A DNA stretch of 11,338 nucleotides from Verrucomicrobiota bacterium (GTDB lineage Bacteria > Verrucomicrobiota > Verrucomicrobiia > Limisphaerales > UBA1412): assembly GCA_017557085.1 (NCBI GenBank), contig JAFZAR010000286.1, positions 1 through 11,338 on the forward strand, written 5' to 3'. Below are positions 7,074 through 11,338 of this stretch, piece by piece (positions within the stretch are counted from its first letter, which is position 1; each line of letters starts with the position of its first letter). Both the position numbers and the translations under genes were made by a program. The notes beneath the pieces were generated by a model. That model was given only the letters and a program-made list of their open reading frames with translations, did no database searches and was not told the origin of the DNA.

Positions 7074-7138
7074 GAGACATTGTGACACAATTCACCGGGA
7101 TGAAAAATAGTGTCACATTATATGAGACACAATGTCTC
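7074..7138. promoter_or_regulatory. Cluster of overlapping palindromic operator-like sites
   Basis: Nested symmetric elements within 65 bases: ATTGTG-A-CACAAT (7079-7091, perfect); GTGTCACAT-TAT-ATGAGACAC (7110-7130, one mismatch in nine); GAGACA-CAA-TGTCTC (7124-7138, perfect); and an outer perfect 11-bp inverted repeat, GAGACATTGTG (7074-7084) with CACAATGTCTC (7128-7138). The repeated core is TGTGACAC/GTGTCTC. They sit between two divergent genes, so binding of one or more dimeric regulators is the natural reading. The regulator is not identifiable. Confidence 0.7.
7117..7122 (-). promoter_or_regulatory. -10 element of the permease promoter
   Basis: Perfect minus-strand TATAAT, about 95 bases upstream of the permease ATG, at the centre of the 21-bp palindrome 7110-7130. 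No good -35 hexamer lies 16-18 bases further upstream; that place is taken by the palindrome 7124-7138. The layout fits a promoter directly controlled by a regulator. Confidence 0.45.
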
Positions 7139-7237
7139 TATTTAGGGTGTTCCAGCCTTTGTTTTATTCGGAGCTACTAATGGTCTTTTGAATTTATTTA
7201 TTTGTTTATAAGTGAGTTATGAGTGATTAAAAAAGGT

Positions 7238-7254
7238 TTGGCATCCTTTTCGCT
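7238..7254 (+). promoter_or_regulatory. Sigma-54-like -24/-12 element upstream of the small heat-shock genes
   Basis: TTGGCA ends with the -24 GG at 7240-7241 and a GC at 7252-7253, exactly ten bases between GG and GC as sigma-54 requires. The match to YTGGCACG-N4-TTGCW is partial (six of eight in the left half are weakened by T and C at the CG positions). Transcription would start near 7265, leaving a leader of about 60 bases. No convincing sigma-70 pair or CIRCE element was found in 7140-7323. Confidence 0.35.
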
Positions 7255-7312
7255 TTATCTATGGCAGATGCCGACCACGGTGGCCGGCAGAATGAAAAGA
7301 ACTTTAACAGAG

Positions 7313-7318
7313 AAAGGA
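7313..7318 (+). promoter_or_regulatory. Ribosome binding site that sets the start of the first small heat-shock gene
   Basis: AAAGGA five bases before the ATG at 7324. The same AGAAAGGA-then-A-rich element precedes the second gene (AAAGGA at 7832-7837, seven bases before ATG 7845). It excludes the longer frame from the ATG at 7261. Confidence 0.8.
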
Positions 7319-7323
7319 ATAAA

Positions 7324-7800
7324 ATGAGTATGTTAGTAAAAAGAGCAAATGTAAATGACTGGAACGATTTCGGATTCTTCAATCCTTGGGAAAGATTCGG
7401 ACTGGAAATGAGCAAGCTGCTGAACACACCTTTTTGGGAAGGTCCGCAATACAGCTCGCTGGAAGGCGAGGAACTTTCCACGAATCTTTTCACTGACGGG
7501 AACAATCTGATAGTCAGAAGCGGTATTCCCGGAGTAAAGCCTGAGGATATCAATGTAAACGTAAAGGACAACATCCTGACGATCGAAGCTGACCGCAAGA
7601 GTCAGGAATCCGCAGAAAACAAGGGGAAGAAATATCTGAGAACTGAACGTTCACAGAATCACTTCCACAGCACGATCAGTCTGCCGGCGGATGTCCAGGT
7701 GGATAAAGTCACCGCGGATTATAAAGACGGTGTGCTGACGGTAAAGATCCCGCGCGCTGAGAAAACGCAGCCGAAACAGATCTGTGTGGCGTGCGAGTAA
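7324..7800 (+). CDS. Small heat-shock protein (Hsp20/alpha-crystallin family), first copy
   Basis: ATP-independent holdase chaperone that binds unfolding proteins in the cytoplasm. The 158-residue protein has a short N-terminal arm (1-50, with aromatic NPWERFG), an alpha-crystallin domain from about 52 to 145, including VRSGIPGVKPEDI (64-76), the LPADVQVDKVTADYKDGVL stretch (120-138) and GVLTVKIPR (136-144). The C-terminal anchor is the I-x-V motif ICV (153-155). Unusually, this anchor is embedded in a CxxC: Cys154 and Cys157 near the last residue. The start at 7324 is fixed by a strong AAAGGA site. The second copy follows after a 44-base gap, almost certainly on the same transcript. Regulation may come from the sigma-54-like element and the upstream palindromes. 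Confidence 0.93.
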   Translation: MSMLVKRANVNDWNDFGFFNPWERFGLEMSKLLNTPFWEGPQYSSLEGEELSTNLFTDGNNLIVRSGIPGVKPEDINVNVKDNILTIEADRKSQESAENKGKKYLRTERSQNHFHSTISLPADVQVDKVTADYKDGVLTVKIPRAEKTQPKQICVACE

Positions 7801-7844
7801 ACCGCTGAAAACAAAAAACAATTTATAGAAGAAAGGATAAAGAT

Positions 7845-8279
7845 ATGTCTAACAACAATTTTGATACAAAAGTCAATGTGGCTTCCAATGGAAACAACGC
7901 GAATCGCAACGGAAATGACCGCTGCCAATGCGGTGAAAAGAACACCGAACGCAAGAGGGTAAAGATCCCTCGCGCGGATATCTACCAGAGCAATGACCAG
8001 GTCTTTCTGGAAGTGGATATGCCGGGCGTGAGCAAGGAAAATGTGGATATCCAGTTGGAAAACAATGTGATGACCATCACAGGCAAGGTCACGCCGATCC
8101 CGACGGGCTGGACCCTGATCCACAGCGAGTGCGCTTTGTGTGACTATAAACGCTCCTATGAACTGAGCAGTGACGTGGATTTTGAGCATATCACGGCCAA
8201 GATGGAAGCGGGTGTGCTGAGGATCACGCTGCCGAAAGTCCAGACCGCGAAAGCCAGAAAGATCGCTGTCTGCGCATAA
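7845..8279 (+). CDS. Small heat-shock protein (Hsp20/alpha-crystallin family), second copy with extra cysteines
   Basis: A 144-residue holdase chaperone, diverged from its neighbour. The N-terminal arm (1-35) is Asn-rich and low in aromatics, with CQC at 27-29. The alpha-crystallin domain runs from about 42 to 132: YQSNDQVFLEVDMPGVSKENV, GWTLIHSECALCDYKRSYEL around 88-107, and GVLRITLPK (123-131). The C-terminal I-x-V anchor is IAV (140-142), followed by Cys143. Where related proteins usually read HxEYxxGDY, this one reads HSECALCDY, giving a CxxC (Cys96, Cys99) inside the domain; the comparison is from memory. The AAAGGA site at 7832-7837 fixes the start. Two unlike copies in tandem suggest they may co-assemble. 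Confidence 0.92.
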   Translation: MSNNNFDTKVNVASNGNNANRNGNDRCQCGEKNTERKRVKIPRADIYQSNDQVFLEVDMPGVSKENVDIQLENNVMTITGKVTPIPTGWTLIHSECALCDYKRSYELSSDVDFEHITAKMEAGVLRITLPKVQTAKARKIAVCA

Positions 8280-8349
8280 ACGGAAAACATCTTCGCGGGA
8301 CGCTGAAAAAGGAGGTGCGCCCCGGACTTCAAATCATTCTACAAGATAT

Positions 8350-8383
8350 AAATTCCCTCGTCCGCGGACGGGGGAATTTTTTT
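8350..8383 (+). terminator. Strong intrinsic terminator of the small heat-shock operon
   Basis: A 13-bp stem, left arm 8350-8362 and right arm 8367-8379, with a CGCG loop and one G-U pair, followed by a run of T to 8383. It lies 70 bases after the second heat-shock stop codon. Confidence 0.93.
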
Positions 8384-8409
8384 AGCCTGGTACTGAGAAA
8401 TTTAGAAAC

Positions 8410-8437
8410 AAAAAACCCACCGACACTCGCCGGTGGG
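8410..8437 (-). terminator. Intrinsic terminator of tRNA-Asp
   Basis: On the minus strand CCCACCG pairs with CGGTGGG (arms 8431-8437 and 8416-8422 in plus coordinates) around an 8-base loop and is followed by six T (plus-strand A at 8410-8415). It lies about 72 bases after the tRNA 3' end and is back to back with the heat-shock terminator, insulating the two units. Confidence 0.85.
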
Positions 8438-8509
8438 AAAAATGAAAGGAAAAAAATGAAAGGAGAAATAACTTACGCCATTTCTACAAACACCTATGAA
8501 CATACTGTA
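8438..8509 (-). other. tRNA 3' trailer, no gene seen
   Basis: The 72 bases between the tRNA-Asp 3' end and its terminator hold no coding sequence. On the plus strand AATGAAAGGA occurs twice nearly in tandem (within 8442-8466). A short AGAAAT/ATTTCT inverted repeat follows. Neither has an evident role. Confidence 0.4.
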
Positions 8510-8587
8510 TGGCGGGAGCGGCGGGGCTCGAACCCGTAACCTCTGCCGTGACAGGGCAGCGCTCTAAACCAGTTGAGCTACGCCCCC
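8510..8587 (-). tRNA. tRNA-Asp (anticodon GTC), CCA encoded
   Basis: Minus-strand cloverleaf of 78 bases. The acceptor stem GGGGGCG/CGCTCCC has one G-U pair. The D arm is GCTC/GAGC around a ten-base loop. The anticodon arm CTGCC-CTGTCAC-GGCAG gives anticodon GTC. The variable loop is AGGTT and the T arm has loop TTCGAGC. Discriminator G73, an aspartate identity base, and a genomically encoded CCA follow. The outermost T-stem pair is an A-C mismatch (position 49:65), where E. coli tRNA-Asp has G-U. Everything else is canonical, so it should be functional. Confidence 0.96.
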
Positions 8588-8601
8588 GCAACACGCCCAA
8601 A

Positions 8602-8630
8602 AGAGTGCCAGAAAATGCGGAGGCGGTCAA
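8602..8630 (-). promoter_or_regulatory. Candidate tRNA-Asp promoter
   Basis: Minus-strand TTGACC (8625-8630), 17-base spacer, then CACTCT (8602-8607), with an AT-rich stretch upstream (8634-8662) resembling an UP element. Transcription would begin a few bases before the tRNA 5' end at 8587. The -35 is good (5/6); the -10 is poor. Confidence 0.35.
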
Positions 8631-8658
8631 CTCATTTTAATAAATTTATTCAAAAAAA

Positions 8659-8687
8659 TTTCCAATACCCCCTTTTTTCGCTAAAAT
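8659..8687 (+). promoter_or_regulatory. Candidate glycosyltransferase promoter
   Basis: TTTCCA (8659-8664, 4/6) and TAAAAT (8682-8687, 5/6) with a 17-base spacer, predicting a start near 8693 and a leader of about 43 bases to the ATG at 8736. It shares its AT-rich upstream DNA with the divergent tRNA promoter. Confidence 0.4.
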
Positions 8688-8735
8688 CCCGCTGTCGGAT
8701 TCCTGTTCGTAACGAGTCCGTGTTCAACATACTGC

Positions 8736-9920
8736 ATGAAAATCCTGATCGCATTCAATAATTACGCGGATATTCCCACCGGCGGTGAGAAAAACGTGGT
8801 TCTGGCCGAGGAGAAACTCCTGCGGGCGCATGGTCACGAGGTACTCATCTGGGAAAGGGGCAACGCCGAGATCCGGGATCTGGGTTTTGGAGACAGGCTG
8901 GCGGCACTGAAGAACAGTACCTGGTCCAAAACGCTCAAGGCAGACGCGGGCAAGGTGTTGGATCAGTTCAAACCCGATATTTTCCATCTGCATAATTTCT
9001 GGATGCGGATGACGCCTTCGGTTTTTGAGGCCGCGCATGAGCGTTCCATCCCCACTGTTCATACTCTGCACAATTTCAGGATGATTTGCCCCGGCACTCA
9101 GCTGATGTACCGGGAGCGTCCCTGCGAGGATTGTCTGCGGGATGGACGGTTCAGCCGTTGTCTGATCCGTCATTGTTTTCTGGGCGGCAGCCGGTTAAAG
9201 ACGTTTCTCAGTTACCGCTTGTATCGGGAGATCCGCCGCCGCCGGTTCCTGGCCGCGGAGGTGGACGCGTTTATCGCGCTGACTGAGTTTTCACGCCGCA
9301 AGTTCATTCAGGGCGGACTGGATCCAAAAAAAATCTTCGTCAAACCCAATTTTCTGGAAGATCCGCTGCCCGATGTTCCCGCTGTCAGTGAAAAACCGGG
9401 GGCGCTTTTCATTGGGCGGCTTTCGGCGGAAAAGGGGATCGGCCAGCTGCTGGATGCGTGGAATCAAATTGATTATCCACTGACGATTACGGGGCAGGGC
9501 GCTCTTGAAAACTCACTGCGGGCCAGGAACGTACCGGGTATAACATTTACCGGGGGGCTTCCTCGCGCGGAGGTTTTGCGCCGGCTGGCGGAGTGCAGTT
9601 TTCTGGTTTTCCCCTCGGTGTGGTACGAAACATTTGGTCTGACGCTGATCGAAGCCATGGCACTGGGCAAACCGATCCTGGCCTCCAATCTGGGCGGACG
9701 ACCGGACATTATCCAGGACGGTGTCCAAGGTGTTTTGTACGATCCATTTAAGCTGGGAGCTCTGGAGGAAGGCATCCGCCGAATGATCCGCATGACCCCG
9801 GAAGAAAGGCATCAGATGGGCCGAGCCGGGCGCGAACGCTATCTGCGGGATTTTACGCCGGAAGTCAATTATCGGCAGCTGATTGAAATTTATCAAAAAG
9901 CCATGGCAACACGTGCTTGA
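8736..9920 (+). CDS. GT4-type (GT-B fold) glycosyltransferase
   Basis: Transfers a sugar from a nucleotide-sugar donor, retaining type, probably onto a surface polysaccharide or lipid-linked acceptor; neither can be named. The protein has 394 residues. The N-terminal Rossmann half has the glycine-containing loop PTGGEKN (14-20) and FHLHNFW (83-89). The C-terminal half has the donor-binding FIGRLSAEKG (225-234, Arg228 and Lys233) and the E-x7-E motif ETFGLTLIE (298-306). Between residues 118 and 147 there are five cysteines (118, 130, 133, 142, 147), typical of a Cys-rich GT4 subgroup and possibly metal binding. No signal peptide; a basic cluster REIRRRRF (164-171) might touch the membrane. 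The gene stands alone between a tRNA and trigger factor and has no visible Shine-Dalgarno site. No polysaccharide cluster surrounds it. Confidence 0.92.
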   Translation: MKILIAFNNYADIPTGGEKNVVLAEEKLLRAHGHEVLIWERGNAEIRDLGFGDRLAALKNSTWSKTLKADAGKVLDQFKPDIFHLHNFWMRMTPSVFEAAHERSIPTVHTLHNFRMICPGTQLMYRERPCEDCLRDGRFSRCLIRHCFLGGSRLKTFLSYRLYREIRRRRFLAAEVDAFIALTEFSRRKFIQGGLDPKKIFVKPNFLEDPLPDVPAVSEKPGALFIGRLSAEKGIGQLLDAWNQIDYPLTITGQGALENSLRARNVPGITFTGGLPRAEVLRRLAECSFLVFPSVWYETFGLTLIEAMALGKPILASNLGGRPDIIQDGVQGVLYDPFKLGALEEGIRRMIRMTPEERHQMGRAGRERYLRDFTPEVNYRQLIEIYQKAMATRA

Positions 9921-9952
9921 CGGCATGGCGGATGTCCCCTAAAATGTTCGTC

Positions 9953-9973
9953 CCACTGTGGTGGTTGTTTTTT
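9953..9973 (+). terminator. Weak possible terminator after the glycosyltransferase gene
   Basis: CCAC/GTGG (9953-9956 and 9961-9964) around a 4-base loop, followed by TTG and six T (9968-9973). A 4-bp stem alone is marginal. Confidence 0.25.
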
Positions 9974-10005
9974 GGTTGGCCGCGGATGGGTTAAGTTCAA
10001 ATTCG

Positions 10006-10021
10006 AAAGGTATAATTTGTG
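10006..10021 (+). promoter_or_regulatory. Ribosome binding site and GTG start of trigger factor
   Basis: AAAGG (10006-10010) is eight bases before GTG (10019-10021). The only ATG nearby (10023) is followed at once by a stop in its own frame, so GTG is the sole sensible start and yields MNVSLV, aligned with the MQVS start of E. coli trigger factor. The spacer contains TATAAT (10011-10016). Confidence 0.75.
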
Positions 10022-11338
10022 AATGTAAGTTTGGTAGATTTAGCACCTTGCAAAAAGTTGCTGAAAGTGGAAGTTGATGCTCAGGCAGTGACAGCTGCGA
10101 TCAATGAAACAATTGATCTGTATCAGAAAAACGTAACGATCCGTGGATTCCGCGCGGGCAAAGCGCCTCGCGAGACTGTGGCTAAACTGTATGAGAAAGC
10201 CATCAATGACAGAACCAAGCAGGATCTGGTCGAAAAGGGGCTGCGTAAGGCTGTTGATGATAATAAGCTGAGAACTGTGGGAACTCCTCGTCTGGAGGAA
10301 GATACCCCGCTGGAAGCGGATAAGCCCTTCAATTTCAATCTGACGGTAGAGCTGGCTCCTGATTTTGAGCTGCCTGAATACAAGGGCATTCCCGTGACGA
10401 TCGAAAAGAACGTTGTGGATGACAGCAGTGTGGATAAGGCGATGACCGTGCTCCGGGAGCGTATGTGCTCCTACAAAGACGCGGCCAAAGCGGCTGAAAA
10501 CAAGGATGTCGTTGTGATCAATTACACCGCGACCTGTGAAGGCAAGCCCATTACGGATATCGTTCCGACCGCGACCCGCATTGCCAAAGCGGATAATTTC
10601 TGGGTGCGTATCGACAAGGATTCCTTCCTGCCCGGTTTCACGGAGCAGCTGGTCGGCATGAAAGCCGGTGACAAGAAGACCGTGAGCGTGGATTTCCCGG
10701 CAGACTTTGTGGAAGCCGACCTGGCTGGCAAGAAGGCTGAATTTGAAGTGGAAGTCACGTTGGTGAAGGAAGTAGAACTTCCCGAACTGAATGATGATCT
10801 GGCCAAGCTCTACGGCCTCAAGACCGTGGAAGAACTCAAGAGAAACGTCCGCACTGACTTGGAACTGGATGCTCAATACAGAGAGAGACAGTCCATTGAA
10901 AGCCAGATCGCCAAAGCGCTTCTGGAAAAAGTGAATTTCGATCTGCCTGACAGCCTTTTAGAATACGAGACCGCTTCCATCGTGGAACGCATCGTGCGCC
11001 AGAACAAAGAACGCAAAGTGCGTGATGAAGTGATCAACGCCAAGATGGGCGAGATCCGTGAGAACGCGGCCAAACAGGCGGCAGACAATTTAAGAGTGAG
11101 CTTCATCATTGATAAGATCGCCGCGGCCGAGAAGATTCAGGCGAGTGAAAATGAGTTGAGGACCCGTATCGCGACCCTGGCTCAGATGAATAAGATCCCT
11201 CTGCAAAAGTTTGTCATACGCTTGCAGGAGAATCGTGGCGTTGGTCAGATCGCGTCGGAGATTGTTCGCGGCAAGGTGATCGAGCTGCTCAAGCTCCACG
11301 CCGTGGTCAAGGAAGTTCCCGCGCCGGCGGAGAAAGCC
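10019..11338 (+). CDS. tig: Trigger factor, nearly complete, open at window end
   Basis: Ribosome-bound chaperone with peptidyl-prolyl isomerase activity that meets nascent chains at the exit tunnel. The frame runs 440 codons without a stop. The ribosome-docking domain holds GFRAGKAP (43-50), the family's signature loop. An FKBP-type isomerase domain follows at about 155-245, with FLPGFTEQLVGMKAGDKKTV in it. The helical C-terminal chaperone arms run from there, rich in charged residues, to a Pro/Ala-rich VKEVPAPAEKA at the edge. At 440 residues it already equals the usual family length, so only a short tail should be missing. It begins with GTG. In many bacteria clpP and clpX follow tig; that would be outside the window. 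Confidence 0.95.
   Translation, partial: MNVSLVDLAPCKKLLKVEVDAQAVTAAINETIDLYQKNVTIRGFRAGKAPRETVAKLYEKAINDRTKQDLVEKGLRKAVDDNKLRTVGTPRLEEDTPLEADKPFNFNLTVELAPDFELPEYKGIPVTIEKNVVDDSSVDKAMTVLRERMCSYKDAAKAAENKDVVVINYTATCEGKPITDIVPTATRIAKADNFWVRIDKDSFLPGFTEQLVGMKAGDKKTVSVDFPADFVEADLAGKKAEFEVEVTLVKEVELPELNDDLAKLYGLKTVEELKRNVRTDLELDAQYRERQSIESQIAKALLEKVNFDLPDSLLEYETASIVERIVRQNKERKVRDEVINAKMGEIRENAAKQAADNLRVSFIIDKIAAAEKIQASENELRTRIATLAQMNKIPLQKFVIRLQENRGVGQIASEIVRGKVIELLKLHAVVKEVPAPAEKA

Noticed and set aside
7081..7096. CRP-like site TGTGA-N6-TCACC
   Set aside because: The match is good (9/10) but it is a by-product of the palindrome ATTGTGACACAAT plus flanking bases; the symmetric elements explain the region better. 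Not excluded.
7244..7318. Possible RNA thermometer: TCCTTT (7244-7249) could pair with the AAAGGA ribosome site
   Set aside because: Only six base pairs over a 60-base loop, and the first half would not be transcribed if the sigma-54-like promoter is real.
8315..8539. Open frame starting at the GTG of the orphan Shine-Dalgarno site
   Set aside because: It reads through a strong terminator hairpin, a second terminator and into the tRNA; not a plausible gene.
10040..10876. Minus-strand open frame of 278 codons
   Set aside because: Antisense shadow of trigger factor, which is clearly the coding strand.
1..11338. Mobile elements, CRISPR arrays, defence systems
   Set aside because: No transposase, integrase, terminal repeats, spaced repeats, nucleases or toxin-antitoxin pairs were seen on either strand; the tRNA has no adjacent integrase or repeated 3' end.

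Overview
The window looks like an ordinary chromosomal segment of a Gram-negative (diderm) bacterium of intermediate GC. It carries lpxA (lipid A synthesis), an adenosylcobalamin-dependent ribonucleotide reductase and trigger factor. The LpxA sequence, the scarcity of Shine-Dalgarno sites on several genes and the gene repertoire suggest the PVC superphylum (Verrucomicrobiota/Lentisphaerota side). That placement is from memory of family resemblance, not from a search, and is only moderately secure. There are no transposases, phage genes, CRISPR arrays or toxin-antitoxin pairs.

Layout. 1-1647 (-): N-terminal 549 codons of class II ribonucleotide reductase (nrdJ), cut by the window edge, preceded by a leader with two hairpins and a 12-bp direct repeat. 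1894-3801 (-): a probable three-gene operon in the order small 78-aa protein, pyrB, M50-type membrane metalloprotease. 4035-6154 (+): a second probable operon of an unrecognised four-helix membrane protein, lpxA and a DUF971 protein, closed by an intrinsic terminator at 6183-6213. 6212-7018 (-): a TauE/SafE-family permease. 7324-8279 (+): two small heat-shock proteins in tandem, closed by a strong terminator at 8350-8383. 8510-8587 (-): tRNA-Asp(GTC) with its own terminator. 8736-9920 (+): a GT4-type glycosyltransferase. 10019-11338 (+): trigger factor from a GTG start, still open at the window end.

The most unusual part is the 305-bp divergent region between the permease and the small heat-shock genes (7019-7323). 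It holds a dense nest of overlapping palindromes (7074-7138), one of which contains a perfect TATAAT for the permease. A sigma-54-like -24/-12 element (7238-7254) points at the heat-shock genes. Both heat-shock proteins carry CxxC motifs (the second also a CxC), which is uncommon for the family, and their divergent partner is a family associated with sulfite/organosulfur export. A thiol- or sulfur-stress module is a possible but unproven reading. I found no clear evidence of a wholly new system; the findings are regulatory and protein-level oddities worth checking.
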